Positions 42,643 to 55,741 of a stretch of DNA of 64,000 nt are shown piece after piece. The notes beneath the pieces were generated by a model. The model searched no databases, was not told the DNA's origin, and saw only the letters and a list, made by a program, of their open reading frames with translations. Position 1 is the first letter of the stretch. Each line of letters opens with the position of its first letter. The DNA lies in assembly GCA_028622995.1 (NCBI GenBank), contig JAJQJQ010000054.1:62001-126000 (forward strand), in the 5' to 3' direction. The stretch comes from Panagrolaimus kolymaensis (Eukaryota; Nematoda; Chromadorea; Rhabditida; Panagrolaimidae). Both the position numbers and the translations under genes were made by a program.

Positions 42643-45071
42643 GATTTAATAAATTTTAATGGATCCGCTAACATATTTATGATGCTTCCAATAACAAAAA
42701 CATCAAGATTTTCTGATAGCTTGAGGTCATTTATTTCCTATAAAAAAGGAAAAACTATAAGAAAAAATAATTTTTTTGATTTAATAAATTTTAATGGATC
42801 CGCTAACATATTTATGATGCTTCCAATAACAAAACGATCAAGATTTTCTGAAAGCTTGAGGTCGTTTATTTCCTATAAAAAAGGAAAAACTATTACAAAA
42901 ATAATTTTTTTGATTTAATAAATTTTAATGGATCCGCTAACATATTTATGATGCTTCCAATAACAAAAACATCAAGATTTTCTGAAAGCTTGAGGTCGTT
43001 TATTTCCTATAAAAAAGGAAAAACTATAACAAAAAATAATTTTTTTGATTTAATAAATTTTAATGGATCCGCTAACATATTTATGATGCTTCCAATAACA
43101 AAACGATCATGATTTTCTGAAAGCTTGAGGTCGTTTATTTCCTATAAAAAAGGAAAAACTATAAGAAAAAATAATTTTTTTGATTTAATAAATTTTAATG
43201 GATCCGCTAACATATTTATGATGCTTCCAATAACAAAACGATCAAGATTTTCTGAAAGCTTGAGGTCATTTATTTCCTATAAAAAAGGAAAAACTATAAC
43301 AAAAAATAATTTTTTTGATTTAATAAATTTTAATGGATCCGCTAACATATTTATGATGCTTCCAATAACAAAAACATCAAGATTTTCTGATAGCTTGAGG
43401 TCGTTTATTTCCTATAAAAAAGGAAAAACTATAAGAAAAAATAATTTTTTTGATTTAATAAATTTTAATGGATCCGCTAACATATTTATGATGCTTCCAA
43501 TAACAAAACGATCAAGATTTTCTGAAAGCTTGAGGTCGTTTATTTCCTATAAAAAAGGAAAAACTATAAGAAAAAATAATTTTTTTGATTTAATAAATTT
43601 TAATGGATCCGCTAACATATTTATGATGCTTCCAATAACAAAACGATCAAGATTTTCTGAAAGCTTGAGGTCGTTTATTTCCTATAAAAAAGGAAAAACT
43701 ATAACAAAAAATAATTTTTTTGATTTAATAAATTTTAATGGATCCGCTAACATATTTATGATGCTTCCAATAACAAAACGATCAAGATTTTCTGAAAGCT
43801 TGAGGTCATTTATTTCCTATAAAAAAGGAAAAACTATAACAAAAAATAATTTTTTTGATTTAATAAATTTTAATGGATCCGCTAACATATTTATGATGCT
43901 TCCAATAACAAAACGATCAAGATTTTCTGAAAGCTTGAGGTCGTTTATTTCCTATAAAAAAGGAAAAACTATAACAAAAAATAATTTTTTTGATTTAATA
44001 AATTTTAATGGATCCGCTAACATATTTATGATGCTTCCAATAACAAAAACATCAAGATTTTCTGATAGCTTGAGGTCATTTATTTCCTATAAAAAAGGAA
44101 AAACTATAAGAAAAAATAATTTTTTTGATTTAATAAATTTTAATGGATCCGCTAACATATTTATGATGCTTCCAATAACAAAACGATCAAGATTTTCTGA
44201 AAGCTTGAGGTCGTTTATTTCCTATAAAAAAGGAAAAACTATAACAAAAAATAATTTTTTTGATTTAATAAATTTTAATGGATCCGCTAACATATTTATG
44301 ATGCTTCCAATAACAAAAACATCAAGATTTTCTGATAGCTTGAGGTCATTTATTTCCTATAAAAAAGGAAAAACTATAAGAAAAAATAATTTTTTTGATT
44401 TAATAAATTTTAATGGATCCGCTAACATATTTATGATGCTTCCAATAACAAAAACATCAAGATTTTCTGATAGCTTGAGGTAATTTATTTCCTATAAAAA
44501 AGGAAAAACTATTACAAAAAATAATTTTTTTGATTTAATAAATTTTAATGGATCCGCTAACATATTTATGATGCTTCCAATAACAAAACGATCAAGATTT
44601 TCTGAAAGCTTGAGGTCATTTATTTCCTATAAAAAAGGAAAAACTATAAGAAAAAATAATTTTTTTGATTTAATAAATTTTAATGGATCCGCTAACATAT
44701 TTATGATGCTTCCAATAACAAAACGATCAAGATTTTCTGAAAGCTTGAGGTCGTTTATTTCCTATAAAAAAGGAAAAACTATAACAAAAAATAATTTTTT
44801 TGATTTAATAAGATTTAATGGATCCGCTAACATATTTATGATGCTTCCAATATCAAAAACATCAAGATTTTCTGATAGCTTGAGGTCATTTATTTCCTAT
44901 AAAAAAGGAAAAACTATAAGAAAAAATAATTTTTTTGATTTAATAAATTTTAATGGATCCGCTAACATATTTATGATGCTTCCAATAACAAAAACATCAA
45001 GATTTTCTGATAGCTTGAGGTAATTTATTTCCTATAAAAAAGAAAAAACTATTACAAAAAATAATTTTTTT
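42643..45071 (+). repeat. 135-bp domain, entry segment with mixed AC and CG units
   Basis: Eighteen monomers in which AC/GATA and CG/GAAA units are interleaved without a clear period. It contains the only 134-bp unit of the domain (near 42896) and a TCATGA variant near 43107-43112 that places a stop in the otherwise open frame. AGGTAATTT units (stop TAA) appear near 44480 and 45020. Private changes include AAGATTTAATGG near 44811 and CCAATATCAAA near 44849. A forward frame runs from 43125 (TTG start) to 44483. Confidence 0.8.
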
Positions 45072-45746
45072 GATTTAATAAATTTTAATGGATCCGCTAA
45101 CATATTTATGATGCTTCCAATAACAAAACAATCAAGATTTTCTGAAAGCTTGAGGTCGTTTATTTCCTATAAAAAAGGAAAAACTATAAGAAAAAATAAT
45201 TTTTTTGATTTAATAAATTTTAATGGATCCGCTAACATATTTATGATGCTTCCAATAACAAAAACATCAAGATTTTCTGATAGCTTGAGGTAATTTATTT
45301 CCTATAAAAAAGGAAAAACTATTACAAAAAATAATTTTTTTGATTTAATAAATTTTAATGGATCCGCTAACATATTTATGATGCTTCCAATAACAAAACA
45401 ATCAAGATTTTCTGAAAGCTTGAGGTCGTTTATTTCCTATAAAAAAGGAAAAACTATAAGAAAAAATAATTTTTTTGATTTAATAAATTTTAATGGATCC
45501 GCTAACATATTTATGATGCTTCCAATAACAAAAACATCAAGATTTTCTGATAGCTTGAGGTAATTTATTTCCTATAAAAAAGGAAAAACTATTACAAAAA
45601 ATAATTTTTTTGATTTAATAAATTTTAATGGATCCGCTAACATATTTATGATGCTTCCAATAACAAAACAATCAAGATTTTCTGAAAGCTTGAGGTCGTT
45701 TATTTCCTATAAAAAAGGAAAAACTATAAGAAAAAATAATTTTTTT
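45072..45746 (+). repeat. 270-bp dimer repeat, CA unit plus AC-stop unit
   Basis: A dimer made of a CA/GAAA/ATAAGA unit and an AC/GATA unit with AGGTAATTT and ATTACA. Complete dimers occupy 45072-45341 and 45342-45611, and a third CA unit starts at 45612. The TAA created by C86A and G87A closes the forward frame once per dimer, leaving two identical 61-codon frames (45108-45293 and 45378-45563). The third cycle lacks the stop, and the frame runs on to 47036. Confidence 0.85.
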
Positions 45747-46556
45747 GATTTAATAAATTTTAATGGATCCGCTAACATATTTATGATGCTTCCAATAACA
45801 AAAACATCAAGATTTTCTGATAGCTTGAGGTCATTTATTTCCTATAAAAAAGGAAAAACTATAAGAAAAAATAATTTTTTTGATTTAATAAATTTTAATG
45901 GATCCGCTAACATATTTATGATGCTTCCAATAACAAAAACATCAAGATTTTCTGATAGCTTGAGGTCATTTATTTCCTATAAAAAAGGAAAAACTATTAC
46001 AAAAAATAATTTTTTTGATTTAATAAATTTTAATGGATCCGCTAACATATTTATGATGCTTCCAATAACAAAAACATCAAGATTTTCTGATAGCTTGAGG
46101 TCATTTATTTCCTATAAAAAAGGAAAAACTATAAGAAAAAATAATTTTTTTGATTTAATAAATTTTAATGGATCCGCTAACATATTTATGATGCTTCCAA
46201 TAACAAAAACATCAAGATTTTCTGATAGCTTGAGGTCATTTATTTCCTATAAAAAAGGAAAAACTATTACAAAAAATAATTTTTTTGATTTAATAAATTT
46301 TAATGGATCCGCTAACATATTTATGATGCTTCCAATAACAAAAACATCAAGATTTTCTGATAGCTTGAGGTCATTTATTTCCTATAAAAAAGGAAAAACT
46401 ATAAGAAAAAATAATTTTTTTGATTTAATAAATTTTAATGGATCCGCTAACATATTTATGATGCTTCCAATAACAAAAACATCAAGATTTTCTGATAGCT
46501 TGAGGTCATTTATTTCCTATAAAAAAGGAAAAACTATTACAAAAAATAATTTTTTT
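45747..46556 (+). repeat. 270-bp dimer repeat, AC units alternating ATAAGA and ATTACA
   Basis: Three consecutive dimers of AC/GATA monomers that differ only in their ends: ATAAGA in the first, ATTACA in the second. ATAAGA ends lie near 45861, 46131 and 46401, and ATTACA ends near 45996, 46266 and 46536. A further ATTACA unit follows before the next CA unit at 46692. The same dimer step (270 bp) is seen in the array just upstream but with different members, so dimers arose more than once here. Confidence 0.82.
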
Positions 46557-46691
46557 GATTTAATAAATTTTAATGGATCCGCTAACATATTTATGATGCT
46601 TCCAATAACAAAAACATCAAGATTTTCTGATAGCTTGAGGTCATTTATTTCCTATAAAAAAGGAAAAACTATTACAAAAAATAATTTTTTT

Positions 46692-47638
46692 GATTTAATA
46701 AATTTTAATGGATCCGCTAACATATTTATGATGCTTCCAATAACAAAACAATCAAGATTTTCTGAAAGCTTGAGGTCGTTTATTTCCTATAAAAAAGGAA
46801 AAACTATAAGAAAAAATAATTTTTTTGATTTAATAAATTTTAATGGATCCGCTAACATATTTATGATGCTTCCAATAACAAAAACATCAAGATTTTCTGA
46901 TAGCTTGAGGTCATTTATTTCCTATAAAAAAGGAAAAACTATAAGAAAAAATAATTTTTTTGATTTAATAAATTTTAATGGATCCGCTAACATATTTATG
47001 ATGCTTCCAATAACAAAAACAATCAAGATTTTCTGAAAGCTTGAGGTCATTTATTTCCTATAAAAAAGGAAAAACTATAAGAAAAAATAATTTTTTTGAT
47101 TTAATTAATTTTAATGGATCCGCTAACATATTTATGATGCTTCCAATAACAAAACGATCAAGATTTTCTGAAAGCTTGAGGTCGTTTATTTCCTATAAAA
47201 AAGGAAAAATTATAAGAAAAAATAATTTTTTTGATTTAATAAATTTTAATGGATCCGCTAACATATTTATGATGCTTCCAATAACAAAACAATCAAGATT
47301 TTCTGAAAGCTTGAGGTCGTTTATTTCCTATAAAAAAGGAAAAACTATAAGAAAAAATAATTTTTTTGATTTAATAAATTTTAATGGATCCGCTAACATA
47401 TTTATGATGCTTCCAATAACAAAAACATCAAGATTTTCTGATAGCTTGAGGTCATTTATTTCCTATAAAAAAGGAAAAACTATAAGAAAAAATAATTTTT
47501 TTGATTTAATAAATTTTAATGGATCCGCTAACATATTTATGATGCTTCCAATAACAAAAACAATCAAGATTTTCTGAAAGCTTGAGGTCATTTATTTCCT
47601 ATAAAAAAGGAAAAACTATAAGAAAAAATAATTTTTTT
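46692..47638 (+). repeat. 541-bp tetramer step with a +1 A insertion
   Basis: The series CA unit, AC unit, then a 136-bp CA-like unit with an extra A (ACAAAAACAATCAAG) occurs at 46692-47097 and again at 47233-47638, with one CG unit between them. The step is 541 bp (4 x 135 + 1). The extra A shifts the frame and produces TGA a few codons later, ending the open frames at 47036 and 47577. A third copy of the same insertion lies near 52821-52830 and ends the frame at 52843. Confidence 0.85.
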
Positions 47639-50600
47639 GATTTAATAAATTTTAATGGATCCGCTAACATATTTATGATGCTTCCAATAACAAAAACATC
47701 AAGATTTTCTGATAGCTTGAGGTCATTTATTTCCTATAAAAAAGGAAAAACTATAAGAAAAAATAATTTTTTTGATTTAATAAATTTTAATGGATCCGCT
47801 AACATATTTATGATGCTTCCAATAACAAAACAATCAAGATTTTCTGAAAGCTTGAGGTCGTTTATTTCCTATAAAAAAGGAAAAACTATAAGAAAAAATA
47901 ATTTTTTTGATTTAATAAATTTTAATGGATCCGCTAACATATTTATGATGCTTCCAATAACAAAACGATCAAGATTTTCTGAAAGCTTGAGGTCGTTTAT
48001 TTCCTATAAAAAAGGAAAAACTATAAGAAAAAATAATTTTTTTGATTTAATAAATTTTAATGGATCCGCTAACATATTTATGATGCTTCCAATAACAAAA
48101 CGATCAAGATTTTCTGAAAGCTTGAGGTCAATTATTTCCTATAAAAAAGGAAAAACTATAAGAAAAAATAATTTTTTTGATTTAATAAATTTTAATGGAT
48201 CCGCTAACATATTTATGATGCTTCCAATAACAAAACGATCAAGATTTTCTGAAAGCTTGAGGTCGTTTATTTCCTATAAAAAAGGAAAAACTATAAGAAA
48301 AAATAATTTTTTTGATTTAATAAATTTTAATGGATCCGCTAACATATTTATGATGCTTCCAATAACAAAACGATCAAGATTTTCTGAAAGCTTGAGGTCG
48401 TTTATTTCCTATAAAAAAGGAAAAACTATAAGAAAAAATAATTTTTTTGATTTAATAAATTTTAATGGATCCGCTAACATATTTATGATGCTTCCAATAA
48501 CAAAACGATCAAGATTTTCTGAAAGCTTGAGGTCGTTTATTTCCTATAAAAAAGGAAAAACTATAAGAAAAAATAATTTTTTTGATTTAATAAATTTTAA
48601 TGGATCCGCTAACATATTTATGATGCTTCCAATAACAAAACGATCAAGATTTTCTGAAAGCTTGAGGTCATTTATTTCCTATAAAAAAGGAAAAACTATA
48701 AGAAAAAATAATTTTTTTGATTTAATAAATTTTAATGGATCCGCTAACATATTTATGATGCTTCCAATAACAAAACGATCAAGATTTTCTGAAAGCTTGA
48801 GGTCGTTTATTTCCTATAAAAAAGGAAAAACTATAAGAAAAAATAATTTTTTTGATTTAATAAATTTTAATGGATCCGCTAACATATTTATGATGCTTCC
48901 AATAACAAAAACATCAAGATTTTCTGATAGCTTGAGGTCATTTATTTCCTATAAAAAAGGAAAAACTATAAGAAAAAATAATTTTTTTGATTTAATAAAT
49001 TTTAATGGATCCGCTAACATATTTATGATGCTTCCAATAACAAAACGATCAAGATTTTCTGAAAGCTTGAGGTCGTTTATTTCCTATAAAAAAGGAAAAA
49101 CTATAAGAAAAAATAATTTTTTTGATTTAATAAATTTTAATGGATCCGCTAACATATTTATGATGCTTCCAATAACAAAACGATCAAGATTTTCTGAAAG
49201 CTTGAGGTCATTTATTTCCTATAAAAAAGGAAAAACTATAAGAAAAAATAATTTTTTTGATTTAATAAATTTTAATGGATCCGCTAACATATTTATGATG
49301 CTTCCAATAACAAAACGATCAAGATTTTCTGAAAGCTTGAGGTCATTTATTTCCTATAAAAAAGGAAAAACTATAAGAAAAAATAATTTTTTTGATTTAA
49401 TAAATTTTAATGGATCCGCTAACATATTTATGATGCTTCCAATAACAAAACGATCAAGATTTTCTGAAAGCTTGAGGTCGTTTATTTCCTATAAAAAAGG
49501 AAAAACTATAAGAAAAAATAATTTTTTTGATTTAATAAATTTTAATGGATCCGCTAACATATTTATGATGCTTCCAATAACAAAACGATCAAGATTTTCT
49601 GAAAGCTTGAGGTCATTTATTTCCTATAAAAAAGGAAAAACTATTACAAAAAATAATTTTTTTGATTTAATAAATTTTAATGGATCCGCTAACATATTTA
49701 TGATGCTTCCAATAACAAAACGATCAAGATTTTCTGAAAGCTTGAGGTCATTTATTTCCTATAAAAAAGGAAAAACTATAAGAAAAAATAATTTTTTTGA
49801 TTTAATAAATTTTAATGGATCCGCTAACATATTTATGATGCTTCCAATAACAAAACGATCAAGATTTTCTGAAAGCTTGAGGTCATTTATTTCCTATAAA
49901 AAAGGAAAAACTATAAGAAAAAATAATTTTTTTGATTTAATAAATTTTAATGGATCCGCTAACATATTTATGATGCTTCCAATAACAAAACGATCAAGAT
50001 TTTCTGAAAGCTTGAGGTCATTTATTTCCTATAAAAAAGGAAAAACTATAAGAAAAAATAATTTTTTTGATTTAATAAATTTTAATGGATCCTCTAACAT
50101 ATTTATGATGCTTCCAATAACAAAACGATCAAGATTTTCTGAAAGCTTGAGGTCGTTTATTTCCTATAAAAAAGGAAAAACTATAAGAAAAAATAATTTT
50201 TTTGATTTAATAAATTTTAATGGATCCGCTAACATATTTATGATGCTTCCAATAACAAAACGATCAAGATTTTCTGAAAGCTTGAGGTCATTTATTTCCT
50301 ATAAAAAAGGAAAAACTATAAGAAAAAATAATTTTTTTGATTTAATAAATTTTAATGGATCCGCTAACATATTTATGATGCTTCCAATAACAAAACGATC
50401 AAGATTTTCTGAAAGCTTGAGGTCATTTATTTCCTATAAAAAAGGAAAAACTATAAGAAAAAATAATTTTTTTGATTTAATAAATTTTAATGGATCCGCT
50501 AACATATTTATGATGCTTCCAATAACAAAACGATCAAGATTTTCTGAAAGCTTGAGGTCATTTATTTCCTATAAAAAAGGAAAAACTATAAGAAAAAATA

Positions 50601-51739
50601 ATTTTTTTGATTTAATAAATTTTAATGGATCCGCTAACATATTTATGATGCTTCCAATAACAAAACGATCAAGATTTTCTGAAAGCTTGAAGTCAATTAT
50701 TTCCTATAAAAAAGGAAAAACTATAAGAAAAAATAATTTTTTTGATTTAATAAATTTTAATGGATCCGCTAACATATTTATGATGATTCCAATAACAAAA
50801 CCATCAAGATTTTCTGAAAGCTTGAGGTCGTTTATTTCCTATAAAAAAGGAAAAAATATTACAAAAAATAATTTTTTTGATTTAATAAATTTTAATGGAT
50901 CCGCTAACATATTTATGATGCTTCCAATAACAAAACGATCAAGATTTTCTGAAAGCTTGAGGTCATTTATTTCCTATAAAAAAGGAAAAACTATAAGAAA
51001 AAATAATTTTTTTGATTTAATAAATTTTAATGGATCCGCTAACATATTTATGATGCTTCCAATAACAAAACGATCAAGATTTTCTGAAAGCTTGAGGTCA
51101 TTTATTTCCTATAAAAAAGGAAAAACTATAAGAAAAAATAATTTTTTTGATTTAATAAATTTTAATGGATCCGCTAACATATTTATGATGCTTCCAATAA
51201 CAAAACGATCAAGATTTTCTGAAAGCTTGAGGTCAATTATTTCCTATAAAAAAGGAAAAACTATAAGAAAAAATAATTTTTTTGATTTAATAAATTTTAA
51301 TGGATCCGCTAACATATTTATGATGCTTCCAATAACAAAACGATCAAGATTTTCTGAAAGCTTGAGGTCAATTATTTCTTATAAAAAAGGAAAAACTATA
51401 AGAAAAAATAATTTTTTTGATTTAATAAATTTTAATGGATCCGCTAACATATTTATGATGATTCCAATAACAAAACCATCAAGATTTTCTGAAAGCTTGA
51501 GGTCGTTTATTTCCTATAAAAAAGGAAAAACTATTACAAAAAATAATTTTTTTGATTTAATAAATTTTAATGGATCCGCTAACATATTTATGATGATTCC
51601 AATAACAAAACGATCAAGATTTTCTGAAAGCTTGAGGTCGTTTATTTCCTATAAAAAAGGAAAAACTATTACAAAAAATAATTTTTTTGATTTAATAAAT
51701 TTTAATGGATCAGCTAACATATTTATGATGCTTCCATAA
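47582..51739 (+). other. Longest open frame (1385 codons), probably non-coding
   Basis: An uninterrupted forward frame of 31 nearly identical 45-residue periods. It opens at a TTG; the first ATG is at 47675. It is closed at 51737-51739 by TAA, where CCAATAAC is changed to CCATAAAC. The period contains the recognisable strings MMLPITK, SRFSESLR, SYKKGK and NNFFDLINFNGS. It is basic and low in complexity and matches no family I recognise. One residue, after ITK, takes the values R, T, Q or P through changes in the variable dinucleotide. No promoter, ribosome signal, signal peptide or flanking gene was seen. The same DNA varies in the same way in the 134-bp domain, where the frame is closed at every copy. 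I infer an accidental frame produced by a repeat length divisible by three, and would not annotate it as a gene. Confidence 0.8.
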
Positions 51740-53579
51740 ACAAAACGATCAAGATTTTCTGAAAGCTTGAGGTCGTTTATTTCCTATAAAAAAGGAAAAA
51801 CTATAAGAAAAAATAATTTTTTTGATTTAATAAATTTTAATGGATCCTCTAACATATTTATGATGCTTCCAATAACAAAACGATCAAGATTTTCTGAAAG
51901 CTTGAGGTCATTTATTTCCTATAAAAAAGGAAAAACTATAAGAAAAAATAATTTTTTTGATTTAATAAATTTTAATGGATCCGCTAACATATTTATGATG
52001 CTTCCAATAACAAAACGATCAAGATTTTCTGAAAGCTTGAGGTCAATTATTTCCTATAAAAAAGGAAAAACTATAAGAAAAAATAATTTTTTTGATTTAA
52101 TAAATTTTAATGGATCCTCTAACATATTTATGATGCTTCCAATAACAAAACGATCAAGATTTTCTGAAAGCTTGAGGTCATTTATTTCCTATAAAAAAGG
52201 AAAAACTATAAGAAAAAATAATTTTTTTGATTTAATAAATTTTAATGGATCCGCTAACATATTTATGATGCTTCCAATAACAAAACGATCAAGATTTTCT
52301 GAAAGCTTGAGGTCAATTATTTCCTATAAAAAAGGAAAAACTATAAGAAAAAATAATTTTTTTGATTTAATAAATTTTAATGGATCCTCTAACATATTTA
52401 TGATGCTTCCAATAACAAAACGATCAAGATTTTCTGAAAGCTTGAGGTCGTTTATTTCCTATAAAAAAGGAAAAACTATAAGAAAAAATAATTTTTTTGA
52501 TTTAATAAATTTTAATGGATCCGCTAACATATTTATGATGCTTCCAATAACAAAACGATCAAGATTTTCTGAAAGCTTGAGGTCAATTATTTCCTATAAA
52601 AAAGGAAAAACTATAAGAAAAAATAATTTTTTTGATTTAATAAATTTTAATGGATCCGCTAACATATTTATGATGCTTCCAATAACAAAACGATCAAGAT
52701 TTTCTGAAAGCTTGAGGTCATTTATTTCCTATAAAAAAGGAAAAACTATAAGAAAAAATAATTTTTTTGATTTAATAAATTTTAATGGATCCGCTAACAT
52801 ATTTATGATGCTTCCAATAACAAAAACAATCAAGATTTTCTGAAAGCTTGAGGTCGTTTATTTCCTATAAAAAAGGAAAAACTATAAGAAAAAATAATTT
52901 TTTTGATTTAATAAATTTTAATGGATCCGCTAACATATTTATGATGCTTCCAATAACAAAACGATCAAGATTTTCTGAAAGCTTGAGGTCATTTATTTCC
53001 TATAAAAAAGGAAAAACTATAAGAAAAAATAATTTTTTTGATTTAATAAATTTTAATGGATCCTCTAACATATTTATGATGCTTCCAATAACAAAACGAT
53101 CAAGATTTTCTGAAAGCTTGAGGTCATTTATTTCCTATAAAAAAGGAAAAACTATAAGAAAAAATAATTTTTTTGATTAAATAAATTTTAATGGATCCGC
53201 TAACATATTTATGATGCTTCCAATAACAAAACGATCAAGATTTTCTGAAAGCTTGAGGTCATTTATTTCCTATAAAAAAGGAAAAACTATAAGAAAAAAT
53301 AATTTTTTTGATTTAATAAATTTTAATGGATCCGCTAACATATTTATGATGCTTCCAATAACAAAACGATCAAGATTTTCTGAAAGCTTGAGGTCAATTA
53401 TTTCCTATAAAAAAGGAAAAACTATAAGAAAAAATAATTTTTTTGATTTAATAAATTTTAATGGATCCGCTAACATATTTATGATGCTTCCAATAACAAA
53501 ACGATCAAGATTTTCTGAAAGCTTGAGGTCAATTATTTCCTATAAAAAAGGAAAAACTATAAGAAAAAATAATTTTTTT
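47774..53579 (+). repeat. CG-type 135-bp sub-array
   Basis: Dominated by CGA monomers with GAAAGC and ATAAGA, differing mainly at AGGTCG, AGGTCA or TCAATT (positions 86-88) and in occasional ATTACA ends. AC/GATA units are rare (one near 48910). Three ATGATGATTCC units lie near 50786, 51461 and 51596; the first two are 675 bp (five monomers) apart. The only BamHI loss I found is GGATCA at 51707-51712. A T-to-A change in GATTAAATAA near 53176 closes the forward frame at 53180. Confidence 0.82.
51824..52633 (+). repeat. 270-bp dimer repeat with GGATCCTCT
   Basis: Three dimers of CG monomers. The first member carries GGATCCTCT (G25T, which removes the CpG but keeps the BamHI site), with the variant stretch at 51841, 52111 and 52381. 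The second carries TCAATT at 85-90. The third dimer differs by TCG in place of TCA in its first member. Single GGATCCTCT units also occur near 50091 and 53061, so the dimer was probably amplified from a dispersed variant. Confidence 0.85.
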
Positions 53580-54659
53580 GATTTAATAAATTTTAATGGA
53601 TCCGCTAACATATTTATGATGCTTCCAATAACAAAACGATCAAGATTTTCTGAAACCTTGAGGTCAATTATTTCCTATAAAAAAGGAAAAACTATTACAA
53701 AAAATAATTTTTTTGATTTAATAAATTTTAATGGATCCGCTAACATATTTATGATGCTTCCAATAACAAAACGATCAAGATTTTCTGAAAGCTTGAGGTC
53801 GTTTATTTCCTATAAAAAAGGAAAAACTATAAGAAAAAATAATTTTTTTGATTTAATAAATTTTAATGGATCCGCTAACATATTTATGATGCTTCCAATA
53901 ACAAAACGATCAAGATTTTCTGAAAGCTTGAGGTCATTTATTTCCTATAAAAAAGGAAAAACTATAAGAAAAAATAATTTTTTTGATTTAATAAATTTTA
54001 ATGGATCCGCTAACATATTTATGATGCTTCCAATAACAAAACGATCAAGATTTTCTGAAAGCTTGAGGTCAATTATTTCCTATAAAAAAGGAAAAACTAT
54101 AAGAAAAAATAATTTTTTTGATTTAATAAATTTTAATGGATCCGCTAACATATTTATGATGCTTCCAATAACAAAACGATCAAGATTTTCTGAAACCTTG
54201 AGGTCAATTATTTCCTATAAAAAAGGAAAAACTATTACAAAAAATAATTTTTTTGATTTAATAAATTTTAATGGATCCGCTAACATATTTATGATGCTTC
54301 CAATAACAAAACGATCAAGATTTTCTGAAAGCTTGAGGTCGTTTATTTCCTATAAAAAAGGAAAAACTATAAGAAAAAATAATTTTTTTGATTTAATAAA
54401 TTTTAATGGATCCGCTAACATATTTATGATGCTTCCAATAACAAAACGATCAAGATTTTCTGAAAGCTTGAGGTCATTTATTTCCTATAAAAAAGGAAAA
54501 ACTATAAGAAAAAATAATTTTTTTGATTTAATAAATTTTAATGGATCCGCTAACATATTTATGATGCTTCCAATAACAAAACGATCAAGATTTTCTGAAA
54601 GCTTGAGGTCGTTTATTTCCTATAAAAAAGGAAAAACTATAAGAAAAAATAATTTTTTT
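53175..54659 (+). repeat. 540-bp tetramer marked by GAAACCTTG
   Basis: A rare unit with GAAACCTTG in place of GAAAGCTTG (G77C, which destroys the HindIII site) together with TCAATT and an ATTACA end occurs in the monomers starting at 53580 and 54120. They are 540 bp (4 x 135) apart. In between lie CG units with TCG, TCA and TCAATT. The monomers after the second copy (TCG, TCA, TCG) diverge from the cycle, so about one and a half cycles are present. Confidence 0.82.
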
Positions 54660-54929
54660 GATTTAATAAATTTTAATGGATCCGCTAACATATTTATGAT
54701 GCTTCCAATAACAAAACGATCAAGATTTTCTGAAAGCTTGAGGTCGTTTATTTCCTATAAAAAAGGAAAAACTATAAGAAAAAATAATTTTTTTGATTTA
54801 ATAAATTTTAATGGATCCGCTAACATATTTATGATGCTTCCAATAACAAAACGATCAAGATTTTCTGAAAGCTTGAGGTCGTTTATTTCCTATAAAAAAG
54901 GAAAAACTATAAGAAAAAATAATTTTTTT

Positions 54930-55741
54930 GATTTAATAAATTTTAATGGATCCGCTAACATATTTATGATGCTTCCAATAACAAAAACATCAAGATTTTC
55001 TGATAGCTTGAGGTCATTTATTTCCTATAAAAAAGGAAAAACTATAAGAAAAAATAATTTTTTTGATTTAATAAATTTTAATGGATCCGCTAACATATTT
55101 ATGATGCTTCCAATAACAAAAACATCAAGATTTTCTGATAGCTTGAGGTCATTTATTTCCTATAAAAAAGGAAAAACTATAAGAAAAAATAATTTTTTTG
55201 ATTTAATAAATTTTAATGGATCCGCTAACATATTTATGATGCTTCCAATAACAAAAACATCAAGATTTTCTGATAGCTTGAGGTCATTTATTTCCTATAA
55301 AAAAGGAAAAACTATAAGAAAAAATAATTTTTTTGATTTAATAAATTTTAATGGATCCGCTAACATATTTATGATGCTTCCAATAACAAAAACATCAAGA
55401 TTTTCTGATAGCTTGAGGTCATTTATTTCCTATAAAAAAGGAAAAACTATAAGAAAAAATAATTTTTTTGATTTAATAAATTTTAATGGATCCGCTAACA
55501 TATTTATGATGCTTCCAATAACAAAAACATCAAGATTTTCTGATAGCTTGAGGTCATTTATTTCCTATAAAAAAGGAAAAACTATAAGAAAAAATAATTT
55601 TTTTGATTTAATAAATTTTAATGGATCCGCTAACGTATTTATGATGCTTCCAATAACAAAAACATCAAGATTTTCTGATAGCTTGAGGTAATTTATTTCC
55701 TATAAAAAAGGAAAAACTATTACAAAAAAAATAATTTTTTT
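54930..55741 (+). repeat. Partial 14/15-mer unit upstream of the right-end repeat
   Basis: Six AC/GATA monomers ending in the combined marker unit at 55605-55741 (ACGTATTT, AGGTAATTT, eight-A run, 137 bp). This tail matches the end of the 15-mer unit, and the CG units before it (TCG, TCA, TCG, TCG, TCG) resemble its middle. I infer that this is the founding or truncated copy of the higher-order repeat that fills the rest of the window. Confidence 0.78.

Noticed and set aside
47582..51739. A giant repeat-protein gene of about 31 x 45 residues, possibly with a variable residue per repeat as in TALE-like proteins
   Set aside because: The frame exists only because the satellite unit is 135 bp. 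Related 134-bp units vary at the same sites with a closed frame, there is no unique N- or C-terminal region, the frame starts and stops inside ordinary monomers, and no known domain is recognisable.
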